From positions 1 through 38,792 of the forward strand of contig WHSQ01000029.1 of NCBI GenBank assembly GCA_009380005.1: a stretch of 38,792 nt of DNA, in the 5' to 3' direction. Below the pieces are notes generated by a model. The model saw only the letters and a program-made list of their open reading frames with translations, made no database searches and had not been told where the DNA came from. Source of the stretch: Actinomycetota bacterium. Its GTDB lineage: Bacteria > Actinomycetota > CADDZG01 > WHSQ01. Each line of letters begins with the position of its first letter. Positions within the stretch are counted from its first letter, which is position 1. Of the stretch, positions 28,944-37,902 are shown one piece after another. A program made the position numbers and the translations under genes.

Positions 28944-29678
28944 CTAACGCATTCGGCAGATCATCGGGTTGATGGGGATGCGGTCGGGGTCGCCTCGGGT
29001 GTAGGTGACGACGAGGTCGCAGGATTCGGTGCCGTCGCCCTCGATGTCCACGGCGGTGATGCCGCGGCCATCAGCCCCGTCACTACCGTCAGCTCCATCG
29101 CTTCCGGCTGGCCCCTGCTCACCCTGCGGGCCGACCGGTCCGGCAGGCCCCTGCGGCCCGGTGCTTCCCGGCTCACCCTGCGGCCCCGGCTCTCCCGGAC
29201 TTCCAGCGACACCCGGCTCACCCTGCGGCCCTTGCTCACCTTGCGGTCCGGCCGGGCCGGACTCGCCCGGTGGCGGTGTCTCCCCCGCCTCGCCCCGGAT
29301 ACCACGCGGCCCCGGCGCACCGGCAGGACCCCGCGGCCCCTCATCACCACGCTCACCGGTAAACCCGCGTGGCCCACGCTCACCCTCAGCACCCAGCTCG
29401 CCGCGTGGGCCGGGCGGACCGGCGACCGGCTGCGCGGGCTCAACCTCCACGGCCCGCGCCTGCCGGCACAACTCGCCCAACTCCCGCGCCGTAGCCCCCT
29501 GCCGGTCACACGCCGCGATGATCTGCGTCGCCAACCCGGCCGCGTTGTCCTGCGACACCCGCACCTGCTCATCGGCCATCCACCGGTCGACGAGCAGCCA
29601 GCCGATACCGAGCACCAGCAGCGCCAACAGAATGTAGGCGAGCCGGTCGGCGGCGAACGCCCTATGTGCCTTGATCAT
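28944..29678 (-). CDS. Membrane-anchored collagen-like protein
   Basis: A 244-residue protein: a transmembrane segment ([19 protein letters not shown], about 13-31), a helical neck with two cysteines, and then about 40 Gly-X-Y triplets (residues 87-205). A C-terminal beta domain follows with [20 protein letters not shown]. Collagen-like phage proteins usually form trimeric fibre shafts. An anchored version between the tail genes and the lysis genes is unusual and could be a surface fibre or a lysis-related spanning protein. It overlaps the previous gene by 17 bp. Confidence 0.75.
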   Translation of the reverse strand: MIKAHRAFAADRLAYILLALLVLGIGWLLVDRWMADEQVRVSQDNAAGLATQIIAACDRQGATARELGELCRQARAVEVEPAQPVAGPPGPRGELGAEGERGPRGFTGERGDEGPRGPAGAPGPRGIRGEAGETPPPGESGPAGPQGEQGPQGEPGVAGSPGEPGPQGEPGSTGPQGPAGPVGPQGEQGPAGSDGADGSDGADGRGITAVDIEGDGTESCDLVVTYTRGDPDRIPINPMICRMR

Positions 29679-30039
29679 CGGCCATCCCCTCGACCCGGCG
29701 TCTCCACGCGGCAGCGGTGTCCTCGGCCTTCCATCGGGCCTGCCGCTCCACCTCCAGGTCGTTGCGAAGCTTGTCGATCTCGGTCCTCAGTGCCGTGTTC
29801 TGCTTGTCATGTGCCTCACGCAGATCCGTGATCTGGGCTCGCAGATCCGCTTCAAGCTTCTCGTGCCGGGCGATCAGCGACCCGATCTGTTTGTCGTGGG
29901 ACTCCCGAAGCTCAGTGATCTGGGTGGTGTACTGCGATCGGTCCGCCCCGCCCTGTCGCACGAAATGAACAATCAACCAGGCGAGCAGGCCGAACACGCC
30001 AGCGGACGGGATGAGCGTCGACAGCTCTGGTAACTCCAC
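29662..30039 (-). CDS. Membrane protein with coiled coil
   Basis: A 125-residue protein: one transmembrane segment ([17 protein letters not shown], 13-29), then a long heptad-rich coiled coil with two copies of a LRE(S/A)HDKQ unit. This topology recalls spanin-like or holin-associated proteins of lysis modules. The next gene encodes the collagen-like membrane protein, with which it may cooperate. No family recognised. Confidence 0.65.
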   Translation of the reverse strand: MELPELSTLIPSAGVFGLLAWLIVHFVRQGGADRSQYTTQITELRESHDKQIGSLIARHEKLEADLRAQITDLREAHDKQNTALRTEIDKLRNDLEVERQARWKAEDTAAAWRRRVEGMADDQGT

Positions 30040-30051
30040 ACGCAGGGACCC

Positions 30052-30558
30052 CTAACCGACTCGAACGAACCAGCAGCGGGACGCCGACGAGAAGGTCGTA
30101 CCGGCGGCGTCCGCCGCGTTCTGCGCGAACCGGAGCGTCGCGGAGGAGTCGGCAGTTCCGGCGGTGATGATGCCTTCCTCCATATACAGCGTGTTCGTTG
30201 CCGCATACAGACCCACCGAAGTGGCCGCGGTTTCGCGGCGGGTGGACATGTTGGTCGCGTTCCCGGAACCGCCGGACGAGGTCGATCCGGGGCCCTGCCC
30301 GTACCGATCCACGCCGCCCCCGCTCGCCGGTGCCGTCCAATCGAACTTGATGTTCCCGGCGCCGCCGGAATACGCGGCCCACAGGCTGTACCGGTAGCGG
30401 GCGTTCGCCACGACCGGAATTACGATTCCCGTGTTGACGAACGTGGTCGAGTTGGTGACCGTCTGGTTCGAACTCGGCGTCACCTCGTCCCAGATCATCT
30501 CCGCCAGCAATTGGGAGGTGATCCGCATCCCGGAGAACCAGTTCGGGTATTTCGCCAT
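30052..30558 (-). CDS. Minor tail protein
   Basis: A 168-residue protein opening with YPNWFSGMRITSQLLAEMI, known from many actinophage minor tail proteins. A beta-rich body follows (VANARYRYSLWAAYSGGAGN, TLRFAQNAADA). It lies just after the tail-hub gene and is probably part of the tail tip. Confidence 0.78.
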   Translation of the reverse strand: MAKYPNWFSGMRITSQLLAEMIWDEVTPSSNQTVTNSTTFVNTGIVIPVVANARYRYSLWAAYSGGAGNIKFDWTAPASGGGVDRYGQGPGSTSSGGSGNATNMSTRRETAATSVGLYAATNTLYMEEGIITAGTADSSATLRFAQNAADAAGTTFSSASRCWFVRVG

Positions 30559-30567
30559 CGATTCTCC

Positions 30568-33186
30568 CTAGAGTGGGGCGATCGCCGGATAGCGGAGCCG
30601 GACGTCCGTGAATGCGGCGTGGGATTTCTCAACCCCGTTGACGGCGCGGAGAACGGTGAACGTCTGCGGTGAGGTGGCGCCGCTGACTCCGGTGACGGTC
30701 ATCGCCTCACCGCCGGTCAAGATGTCGAATGGGAACTCGGCGGAGTCAGTGACCCACACCGGACCATCGGTAGTTTGGACGCTGACCGTGTCCTGCGCGA
30801 GCGTGAGCCGCGCCTCGTCGAGGTATGCCCAGTCGAACGCGGACGGGCTGTTTTCGAGCCGGAACCGGAACCTCGCCTTCGTCTTACCTACCGGGCAGGT
30901 CGCGGTGTAGGTGACCAGCGTCCACAGGTCCGGCGGGATATCGACGAGCGGGCCGAAGTCGGTGGACGCGGTCCCGTCGTGCCAGGTGACGAATAGGCGG
31001 CAGTCGTCCCAGCCATCCGGCACATAGACCCACGCCGACAGGGTGTACGACAGGCCGGCCACCACATCGGCCGCGGATGCAAGTGGAACCTCTGCGACCG
31101 CTGCCGGCGAGACCCCGTCGGGGGTTAGTTTCAGCGATGCGACTCCTCGGTACGACTCCTCGGTGGACCGTTCGATGGTTCCTTGCAATGCCTGCCAATG
31201 GTTGGCGTCCAATTCGAACGTCGGGTTGAGATTCAGTTCCGGGTTCGGTTCGGCGACGGCACCGGCAGTGCGTGATCCGGCGGTGTCGGCACGGCTATAC
31301 GGCCACGGTCCTATAGCCGTGCCACCGGTGCTGGTGGCCGTCAGTGCCGTATTCCACGGCGACGCCGGGCCGCAATTCAGCTCGACAGACCACGTGTGAC
31401 CGTCGATCCGCTCCGTCCATCCGTGGAAGAGGACATCGACGTCGATTCCGGGGAGTTGTGAGATGCCGTGGTCGACGGTCAGACGTGACGCCAGCTCGGC
31501 CCGTAGTGCAAGCCATGGCTCGACCAGCTCTGAATGGCGAGTCAACTCCAGGTCGATGCGGGGCCACCGCATTTCGTCGACGGTGCCCAAATGCACCAGC
31601 CACGATGCGACGTCAGCCAGTGACTCATTCAATGCCACATTGAGCGTTGCCGTCGACTCGTACCGCCCGAACTTGACGATATGGTCATGGTCGGATGCCC
31701 GCGCCGAGGAGCCGGTCTCCCGGGAAACGGTGACGTCGTTGACCATGAGCTGGTCATCGTCGATCGGTTCGGGCGCGGCGGCCAGATGGCCATTAGCAAC
31801 GGACAGTTTCATTGCCGGGTTCTGGTTGTACAGGTTGCCGCGGTTGCGGTAGGCCAGCCCGAACGCGTCGGGCGCCTCATAGAGGACGCCACCGTCGGCG
31901 GCCTCGCATTCCCGGATCAGGTCGAGGATGGTCGCCGGCCGCTGCGGTCCCATCCGGATCTCTGTAGACCCGACGCCTAGAACGTCTACGAAGATGTCTT
32001 CCTCGTCGGCGAGGCGAAGGATACGGTCGCCGGCACGTTCGCCCTGCCACGCGCCGAGCGCGGCGGCCGTGCCGGCGAAGATCGACGTGTCATTGGAGAA
32101 GACGATATGACCGAACGCGATGTCTTGACCGAGACGGTTGTAGTTGATGACCACATTGCTGACGTAGCCGAGCGTCTTGTTCGCGACGGTGCCGCTGATC
32201 TGGGACGCCGACGTCGACCCGTCCGGGTTGATCTTGACGACCAACAGCACCCAGTCAAGGTCCGGGGCGTCGCGGGTGATCTCCAGCGACATCGAGAACT
32301 GTGTGCCGGTGACTTCGAAGGCGGCCGCGGAGTTCTCCAGCTCAACCCCGTCATCGTCGCTCACCCGTAACCGCAGCACGCCACCGGAATTGTTCTCGTA
32401 GAACACGGCCCACCGGGGGGCTCCACCGCTGGACGGGAATCCGAGGAGCTGCGTCTGATCGGTCGCGCCAGCGGCGGGGATGTTGTAGAAACAGCGGATC
32501 AGGATCTCGCCGGCCTGCGTGTAGTTCGGCACCGGGCCCACGTATCGGGCGCCATTCATCGTCGGCAGTGGCTCCGATGCTGGCCATTCATCGAACGCGC
32601 CCAAGTTCGGTGTGCCCGTGATAACCATCGGAGAAACCCCGGCGATCGCCGACGACAGCCGGGTCCCGCCGGCCGGGTCCTGACATGTCCAGTACGCGAC
32701 CGGGTCCGGCCTAGAGGCTTTCACAATCTCCCGGTAGATCGCCGACTTCGGCGACGGCTGACCCTGCGACATGCGGCGCAGCACACCGTTCGCGCGCATC
32801 GACACCACCGCATCGAGACCAGTCAGGTCCCAACGTGGCGGCCATTCGGTAACGAACCCCGTGTACAGGGAGACGAGCGTCCCGAGCCCGTCGACGTCCC
32901 ATGCCACCGTGATCGGGGTATTCTGCGCCAGATCCGGGAAGTAGGCGCCCATGGGGTTACGTGGGCTGAAACGACCGTCGGAGTTGTCGACAGTCAGACT
33001 CAACTCGGACGGGTCAACCTCGGTGGCCTCGTCCGGGCGGCCGGCGCTGATCGTGATCGCTTCCCGGTACCGGACATATTCGGTGATGTCCTCCCACAGA
33101 TCCGGGAAGCCGGTGCCCGGATCGGGGTCCGCGGGTGTGCCGGTCGGACAAATCCACACCGACAGGCGTTCCCTCGGCAGTGCCAT
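30568..33186 (-). CDS. Tail hub/tip protein with carbohydrate-binding domain
   Basis: An 872-residue minor tail protein. The N-terminus has WEDITEYVRYREAITISAGR and DPSELSLTVDNSDGRFSPRN, characteristic of distal tail/hub proteins that join the tube to the tip. A middle region (200-370) looks like a lectin-type beta sandwich (AGEILIRCFYNIPAAG). Residues about 645-800 match a carbohydrate-binding module (NPTFELDANHW, YTLSAWVYVPDGW, DWAYLDEARL). ATGA overlap with the tape measure. It likely has a structural role and first contact with cell-wall sugars. Confidence 0.85.
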   Translation of the reverse strand: MALPRERLSVWICPTGTPADPDPGTGFPDLWEDITEYVRYREAITISAGRPDEATEVDPSELSLTVDNSDGRFSPRNPMGAYFPDLAQNTPITVAWDVDGLGTLVSLYTGFVTEWPPRWDLTGLDAVVSMRANGVLRRMSQGQPSPKSAIYREIVKASRPDPVAYWTCQDPAGGTRLSSAIAGVSPMVITGTPNLGAFDEWPASEPLPTMNGARYVGPVPNYTQAGEILIRCFYNIPAAGATDQTQLLGFPSSGGAPRWAVFYENNSGGVLRLRVSDDDGVELENSAAAFEVTGTQFSMSLEITRDAPDLDWVLLVVKINPDGSTSASQISGTVANKTLGYVSNVVINYNRLGQDIAFGHIVFSNDTSIFAGTAAALGAWQGERAGDRILRLADEEDIFVDVLGVGSTEIRMGPQRPATILDLIRECEAADGGVLYEAPDAFGLAYRNRGNLYNQNPAMKLSVANGHLAAAPEPIDDDQLMVNDVTVSRETGSSARASDHDHIVKFGRYESTATLNVALNESLADVASWLVHLGTVDEMRWPRIDLELTRHSELVEPWLALRAELASRLTVDHGISQLPGIDVDVLFHGWTERIDGHTWSVELNCGPASPWNTALTATSTGGTAIGPWPYSRADTAGSRTAGAVAEPNPELNLNPTFELDANHWQALQGTIERSTEESYRGVASLKLTPDGVSPAAVAEVPLASAADVVAGLSYTLSAWVYVPDGWDDCRLFVTWHDGTASTDFGPLVDIPPDLWTLVTYTATCPVGKTKARFRFRLENSPSAFDWAYLDEARLTLAQDTVSVQTTDGPVWVTDSAEFPFDILTGGEAMTVTGVSGATSPQTFTVLRAVNGVEKSHAAFTDVRLRYPAIAPL

Positions 33187-35870
33187 CAGATGCTACCCAC
33201 GGTGCGGTTGGCTTTGCGGAGCGCCTGAACCAGCCACCGCTCGAGTTCCCGCTCCGACCCGACCGGCCCGTGGATGTGGACGTGGATATCCCCGCCGCCT
33301 TGCCTGCCGCGCCTCTGGCCTAGCGGGACTACATCCACGCGTTCCGGGCCGCGCTCCCCGACACCGATGAGTGTCGGCTGGCGGAAGATCCCGCCGTCCA
33401 GCCCGGCACCGTACCAGTGCGGATTCTTCGAGTTCCAGAAGTTCAACGCCGCCATCGGCGAGCCGTACCGGTCGCGGATGTACTTCATGCCCCACCGGAT
33501 CTGTGTCGCCGGGTTCGTCCAGTAGTCGGCGCCCTCACTCGCCATCTTCGACGCCGGCAGCGATTGAGGAATGCCGTGCGCGCCCGAGCTCGGGTTGTGG
33601 GCGAGCGGGTTCCAGCCGGACTCGTTGTGCCACAACGTCTTCAGCGCCGGCCACTGGCTGCTCGACCATCCGAACGCGGACAGCAGCGCCTTGGCGTAAG
33701 ACTGAGCGCCTCCCGAGGCCGAGGTATTGCCCCCGAGGCCGCCGAGGATGCCGGAGCCCTGGAACTGGCCCGTCGCCTTGGTTATCTCATCCAGCGTGAT
33801 GTGACCCTTGTCGACCAGCCAGTTAAGCGCCCGGTTCGCCTGATCGGTTACTCCACCGAAGACCTTCTTTACAAAGCCTCCGGCGTTGCCCTTGACCAAG
33901 CCCTTGACCAGACCGCGGATCATCTGGAAGCCGAAGTCGGCGAAGACTGTGGACGGCGAGTTGATGCCGAAGAGGCTCTTCACACCACGGACGATCGGGC
34001 TCCACACGTTGTCCCGGAGCCAGTTCTTGATCCCGGACATGGCTTCTACGACGCCGTTCCTCAACCCGCGAATGAGCTTCTTGCCGGCGTCCAGTAGTCG
34101 GCGGGGAGCGGATTCCTTAAACTCGTTGATCTTGCGGCCGATGCCGACGAACGCGTCGAAGATCTTCTCCTTGACACGGTTCCATGCCCGACCGACCGCC
34201 TCCCGGATCGCGACCCACGCCCGCGCCAACGTCCGCTTGACGCTGTCGATCCGGTCACGAACGGTCCTGCGGATGGAGTCCCAGGCGCCGCTGATTGCCT
34301 CCCGGACTCGCCGCCATGCCGAAGTCACCGCGCCACGGATCGCGACCCATGCCCGCGCCAGATTCCGCTTTATGTCATCGATCCGCTGCCCGACCAGACG
34401 CTTGATGGCATCCCAGACCTTGGACAGGACCTTCTTGATGCCCTCCCAGGCCCGCCCCGTGAATGCCTTTATCCACGCCCACGCCGCGCCGAGGACCTTC
34501 TTGATGACCTTCAGCGCGCCGGTGATCAGCGCCTTGATGGCCTGCCACACGCCGGAGACGATCTGCTTGATCCCGGCCCAGGCGCCTTTCCAGTCGCCCT
34601 TGATGACGGCAAGAATCGTCTTGACGACTCCGGCGACCGCCTTGAGCACGCCACCGATGACCTTGAAGATCGTCCCGAAGACGGTCTTAATAACCGGCAG
34701 CACGAACGGGCCGAACTTCTTCCACGCCCGCTTGACGATGTCCAGCACCGTGACGACGATCGTCTTGATCGAAGTCATCGCCGACTTGATATCCGGTGCC
34801 GCCTTCTTGAACGCGCCAACGACGGTCTCCACGATGTCCGACACGATCGGGAACACCGTCTTGGCCAGCCGCTTTACGATGTCGGAGATCGACTCGAACG
34901 CGTTCATCACCAGCGGCGCGGCCTGCTTGCCGAGCTCGAGCAGTCGGCTGATGAAGTCCTTTAGGCTGCTGCCGCCACCACCGGAGAACGTGGCGAAGAA
35001 CCCCTTGACCGCGCCGGCTATAGCCTTGAACGTCGGCCCGAGTTTCTTGCCCAGGGTGTCCGCGAACTTGAGGATGGCGGGCATCGCCTTGTCTGCGAAC
35101 CAGGTGGCGAGCTTGTCGACGACCGGAACGAGCTTGAGCCCGATCTGCTCGGTGATCTGGGAGAACGCGACCTTCATCTTGTCGGTGCCGTTGGCGGTCG
35201 CCTTCGCGGTCCCGCCGACCTGGGTCTCGATCTCCTTCAAGATCATGGCCTGGGCTTTGCCGACCTGGCCGGCCTCGACCATGCCGGCGATCTGCTTCTC
35301 TTGCGCCTCGGTGAACTGAATACCGTTCCGCCGAAGCGCAGACAGGCCCTTGATGGGGTCGTTCATCGCCTTGCCGAGCTGCACCGCCTGCTGCTGCGCG
35401 GGACCGAACCCGGCCGCCTCCAGGTCGATCGCGGCCTGCATCGTCCGGTCGAACGCGCCGCCGGTCTGGTCCGCGGTCTTGGCCAACTCCTTGAACGTCA
35501 GGAGCTTCGCCTGAGTCTCCTTGATGGCGTTCTGATCGACACCCGTCTGCAGGGCAGTCTTCTCCGCCAGCTTCACTAATCGACCAGCTACATCGTCGGC
35601 GCCCTTCCCGAACAGACCCATCGACTTGGTGATCTGCTCGATCCTGGCGTTCGACGTGCCCGCCCGCTCCCCGGCTTCGACCAGCTTCTTCCCGACGACG
35701 ATCGCACCGGCCGCTAGGGCAGCGGTAGCGACCGCCGCGACCTTGGCCGCCTTGCCGACGGCCCGGCCGATCTTCTTCCCCATGCCGTCGGAATTGCCGG
35801 CAATCTTGTCGAACGTGCGGGATGCCTTGTCCCTGGCGAAGATTGAGAAGGCGACGTCAGTGCTGGCCAC
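33186..35870 (-). CDS. Tape measure protein with lytic transglycosylase domain
   Basis: An 894-residue protein that sets tail length and helps DNA entry. N-terminal coiled region with a hydrophobic segment (KVAAVATAALAAGAIVVG); central hydrophobic and amphipathic stretches; residues about 500-610 repeat an AW..I(R/K)..V..AW..V unit several times. Residues 735-820 hold a transglycosylase-like domain with Glu750 in HNESGWNP and GAHGIPQSLP, able to open peptidoglycan locally. The GTG start at 35870 has GAGGGAGGG upstream and overlaps the chaperone frame. Confidence 0.93.
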   Translation of the reverse strand: MASTDVAFSIFARDKASRTFDKIAGNSDGMGKKIGRAVGKAAKVAAVATAALAAGAIVVGKKLVEAGERAGTSNARIEQITKSMGLFGKGADDVAGRLVKLAEKTALQTGVDQNAIKETQAKLLTFKELAKTADQTGGAFDRTMQAAIDLEAAGFGPAQQQAVQLGKAMNDPIKGLSALRRNGIQFTEAQEKQIAGMVEAGQVGKAQAMILKEIETQVGGTAKATANGTDKMKVAFSQITEQIGLKLVPVVDKLATWFADKAMPAILKFADTLGKKLGPTFKAIAGAVKGFFATFSGGGGSSLKDFISRLLELGKQAAPLVMNAFESISDIVKRLAKTVFPIVSDIVETVVGAFKKAAPDIKSAMTSIKTIVVTVLDIVKRAWKKFGPFVLPVIKTVFGTIFKVIGGVLKAVAGVVKTILAVIKGDWKGAWAGIKQIVSGVWQAIKALITGALKVIKKVLGAAWAWIKAFTGRAWEGIKKVLSKVWDAIKRLVGQRIDDIKRNLARAWVAIRGAVTSAWRRVREAISGAWDSIRRTVRDRIDSVKRTLARAWVAIREAVGRAWNRVKEKIFDAFVGIGRKINEFKESAPRRLLDAGKKLIRGLRNGVVEAMSGIKNWLRDNVWSPIVRGVKSLFGINSPSTVFADFGFQMIRGLVKGLVKGNAGGFVKKVFGGVTDQANRALNWLVDKGHITLDEITKATGQFQGSGILGGLGGNTSASGGAQSYAKALLSAFGWSSSQWPALKTLWHNESGWNPLAHNPSSGAHGIPQSLPASKMASEGADYWTNPATQIRWGMKYIRDRYGSPMAALNFWNSKNPHWYGAGLDGGIFRQPTLIGVGERGPERVDVVPLGQRRGRQGGGDIHVHIHGPVGSERELERWLVQALRKANRTVGSI

Positions 35871-36260
35871 GTTCGCCCTCCCTCTGTTTGTTCAGCACGT
35901 CGACATAGGTTTCGATAATGTCCTCATCAAGACTGGCGAGATCAGCGAAGGGGATTCCGGTGGCTACGCTCAGCTCGACGATTCGTCGGGTTGTGGTGCC
36001 GGCCCGGTAGGGTCCTCCGCCTCGTCCTCGGCGTCCTCGATTTCCTCGATGAGCTCGAGGAAGGCGTCGAAGTCGTTCTCTTCCCTGCCGAACTTCTGCA
36101 GTGCTTGCCACGTCATGTAGTAGGTGGATGCGACTTTGTTCCGCTCCGACAGTCCGCCGTCGCGCTTGAAGTGCTTCTCGGCGGCCATGAAGATGGGCGG
36201 GAGGATCGTCACCACTTCCTCGCGACCGTCGAGGTAGGTGACCTTCATTCGCAGCGCCAT
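35857..36260 (-). CDS. Tail assembly chaperone, frameshift product (G-T)
   Basis: The frame following the short chaperone encodes ELSVATGIPFADLASLDEDI and VDVLNKQREGERGQH, a typical T part, with no start of its own. It is in the -1 frame and would yield about 134 residues. I found no canonical slippery heptamer. The best candidate is CCCT (forward 36009-36012), where a proline tRNA on CCT can re-pair with CCC. A CTG overlapping the stop could allow re-initiation instead. Confidence 0.6.
35970..36260 (-). CDS. Tail assembly chaperone, short form (G)
   Basis: A 96-residue protein (VTYLDGREEVVTILPPIFMA, YYMTWQALQKFGREENDFD, acidic end) situated directly before the tape measure. Size, position and pattern agree with the gpG-like chaperone that coats the tape measure during tail assembly. 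Its 5' leader has three tandem ribosome-site-like repeats. Confidence 0.85.
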   Translation of the reverse strand: MALRMKVTYLDGREEVVTILPPIFMAAEKHFKRDGGLSERNKVASTYYMTWQALQKFGREENDFDAFLELIEEIEDAEDEAEDPTGPAPQPDESSS

Positions 36261-36262
36261 GA

Positions 36263-36289
36263 TTCCTAACCTTCCTAACCTTCCTAACC
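36263..36289 (-). repeat. Three perfect 9-bp repeats containing ribosome-binding sites
   Basis: TTCCTAACC is repeated three times without a gap. On the minus strand this reads GGTTAGGAA three times and ends two bases before the ATG of the chaperone. Each copy holds an AGGA element, so copy number may tune initiation. Confidence 0.8.
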
Positions 36290-36301
36290 CTTTGAATGTG
36301 G

Positions 36302-36337
36302 CAGCGGGAGCGGCCGGTTAGGTAACCGCCCCCGCTG
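36302..36337 (-). terminator. Hairpin before the tail chaperones
   Basis: A 12-bp stem with one mismatch (36302-36313 with 36326-36337) lies 3 bp past the stop of the preceding tail gene. It separates the major tail module from the chaperones and may reduce read-through. Confidence 0.55.
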
Positions 36338-36340
36338 GTC

Positions 36341-36811
36341 TTAGACGGAGCGGACGATCTTCTCCGCAACTTCTTCGAACACCTTGAGAAGTTCCTCGCG
36401 GACCTCGTCGACGTTGTCGCGCAGCGGCTTGTCCCAGACACCCGGCCGCATGCCGGCGGTCTGGGTGACCCAGGGCGGGCGGCCGTATACGGGGTGTCGC
36501 AGCTGGCCCTTGTTCAGCGCCGCCAACTGTCGGGCCTTCCCGCGCCGGGACTTTGCCTTGCCGACCAACGTCACCGACGGGGACGAGCCCATACGCCGAC
36601 GCGTCGACGTCTTCAACGATGACGCGAACTCGCCGGCAAATCCGGACGGCAGGAACTGCGGCGCCGACCTTATGACCGACGCGGTCAGCGGCTTGACGGC
36701 ACGGGCCACACCGACGAAGAACTCGCGGCGAATATCCTTCGGCGCCGCACGCAACGCCGGCCCGATCTTCGCCAGCTCCTCCGTGCCGGTGACAACCAGA
36801 TCAGAGGGCAT
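36341..36811 (-). CDS. Tail protein, HK97 gp10-like
   Basis: A 156-residue protein with ELAKIGPALRAAPKDIRREF, SSLKTSTRRRMG, HPVYGRPPWVTQTAGMRPGV and VREELLKVFEEVAEKIV. The H-P-Y-G then P..W pattern and the helical ends recall the HK97 gp10 / tail-completion family. Here it follows the major tail gene, where relatives usually precede it. Probably a neck or tail-completion component. Confidence 0.7.
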   Translation of the reverse strand: MPSDLVVTGTEELAKIGPALRAAPKDIRREFFVGVARAVKPLTASVIRSAPQFLPSGFAGEFASSLKTSTRRRMGSSPSVTLVGKAKSRRGKARQLAALNKGQLRHPVYGRPPWVTQTAGMRPGVWDKPLRDNVDEVREELLKVFEEVAEKIVRSV

Positions 36812-36817
36812 GTCGAA

Positions 36818-37306
36818 TCAGACCGCCGCCGGAATCTCGACGTTCTCGGCTGGCTCCGACGTGATCGTGAACTGGACGCGGATCTGCGACGGGTCCGAAC
36901 GTGCCCGCAGCTTCGGCACCGCCGACACCCGGACCGGGAACACGTCCATCAGCTGGGTCTCGACGTCGCCCTCGTCCATGATCACAATGAACCCGTTGTC
37001 GTCGCGGGACAGCAACGCCCGAATGTCGGCCGACGTCTGGTCCGCGTAGGTGAGCAGGGCCGAGTCGTCGGCGGTGATCATGCCGGGGATCTTCGACGCG
37101 AACCGGGAACCGAAGTCCGGGGTCTCCAACGTCTCCGACACGACCTCGAAGCCCTCGATCTCGGCAACCTCGCCGGACAGATCCGTGCCGGCATCCAACT
37201 CGATCCGCGTCGGAGCGGACTTGTCGCTGATCGTCTCGACCCAGTAGATGACCGTGGTACCCGGCCGGAAATACCGACTCGTCGACGCCATGGGGGTAGC
37301 AGCCAT
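36818..37306 (-). CDS. Major tail protein
   Basis: A 162-residue tail tube subunit. The pattern VYWVETISDKSAPTRIELDA, SETLETPDFGSRFASKIPG, ADQTSADIRALLSRDDNGFI, MDVFPVRVSAVPKLR and FTITSEPAENV is shared with major tail proteins of streptomycete and related phages. GAGGAG precedes the ATG. Strong expression is expected. A terminator-like hairpin lies just upstream, inside the preceding small gene. Confidence 0.85.
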   Translation of the reverse strand: MAATPMASTSRYFRPGTTVIYWVETISDKSAPTRIELDAGTDLSGEVAEIEGFEVVSETLETPDFGSRFASKIPGMITADDSALLTYADQTSADIRALLSRDDNGFIVIMDEGDVETQLMDVFPVRVSAVPKLRARSDPSQIRVQFTITSEPAENVEIPAAV

Positions 37307-37309
37307 GAG

Positions 37310-37483
37310 CTACTCCTCGCTTTCGGTGTGTTCGGGAAATGAAAAAGCCTCCGAAGATTCGGAGGCTTCGACTGGTTCGGTTTCCGGCTGTTTGACTTCC
37401 CAGCCCTGGTCCTTGTATCGCTCTACAGCCCGGTCCGGGACGAGCCGTTCACCCGCCACCGGGTGGGTCATGCGCACCAACAT
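37310..37483 (-). CDS. 57-residue head-tail protein
   Basis: A small acidic protein with MTHPVAGERLVPDRAVERYK and GWEV near the start. Short proteins of this pattern are common in actinophage head modules. AAGGAGG lies before the ATG, which overlaps the previous stop (ATGA). The C-terminal codons form the stem of a terminator-like hairpin. Confidence 0.65.
   Translation of the reverse strand: MLVRMTHPVAGERLVPDRAVERYKDQGWEVKQPETEPVEASESSEAFSFPEHTESEE
37342..37366 (-). terminator. Intrinsic terminator inside the 57-residue gene
   Basis: The stem GCCTCCGAA (37347-37355) pairs with TTCGGAGGC (37358-37366), and on the minus strand it is followed by five Us. It is the only classic stem plus U-run in the late region. 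It lies in the coding sequence 36 bp upstream of the major tail start. Confidence 0.7.
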
Positions 37484-37902
37484 CAGATGGCCTCCTTCAC
37501 CATGCAGCGGAGAATGAACTGCCCGCCGTAGTAGCCGATCAGCCCGACGTCTTCGAGACCGAGCGGCCGAAACGACTGGATCTCGGCGTCCTCGGCGGCG
37601 CCGTTCAATGTGCGGTCACCTTGGATCGCCGCCGGAATCGACTTCGCTCCGGTCAGGGCCGCGTATTCGGCGAGCGCCATCTGCCCAGTCCGGTCCAACG
37701 CCGCCGAAACGAGGACGGTGATGGATGGCTCGAGCAGATACTTGCCGCGGCCGTACGCCTGCTGGTAGTCGGTGATCGCGGGGACTCCGACGATCGCGGC
37801 CGGTGGGTTGATCTGATCCGGGCTGATCGCTGACGCCCGCAGTCCCTCAATCGTGGCCAGCCGGGTTTCAATACCCAGCATGACGGCCTGAATGGCGGCC
37901 AT
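37483..37902 (-). CDS. Tail terminator or completion protein (probable)
   Basis: A 139-residue protein with VMLGIETRLATIEGLRA, NPPAAIVGVPAITDYQQAYG, SITVLVSAALDRTGQM and an acidic middle. The pattern of predicted helix, strand and PPAA..P fits tail terminator/minor tail proteins between connector and major tail gene. The stop overlaps the 57-residue gene. Confidence 0.65.
   Translation of the reverse strand: MAAIQAVMLGIETRLATIEGLRASAISPDQINPPAAIVGVPAITDYQQAYGRGKYLLEPSITVLVSAALDRTGQMALAEYAALTGAKSIPAAIQGDRTLNGAAEDAEIQSFRPLGLEDVGLIGYYGGQFILRCMVKEAI

Noticed and set aside
28491-29831. Plus-strand open frame of 446 codons opposite the endolysin and collagen-like genes
   Set aside because: Antisense shadow. 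The arginine/leucine/threonine repeats are the reverse of Gly-X-Y codons.
33886-35319. Plus-strand open frame of 477 codons opposite the tape measure gene
   Set aside because: Threonine/serine/arginine-rich shadow of a high-GC gene on the other strand. No ribosome site and no motif.
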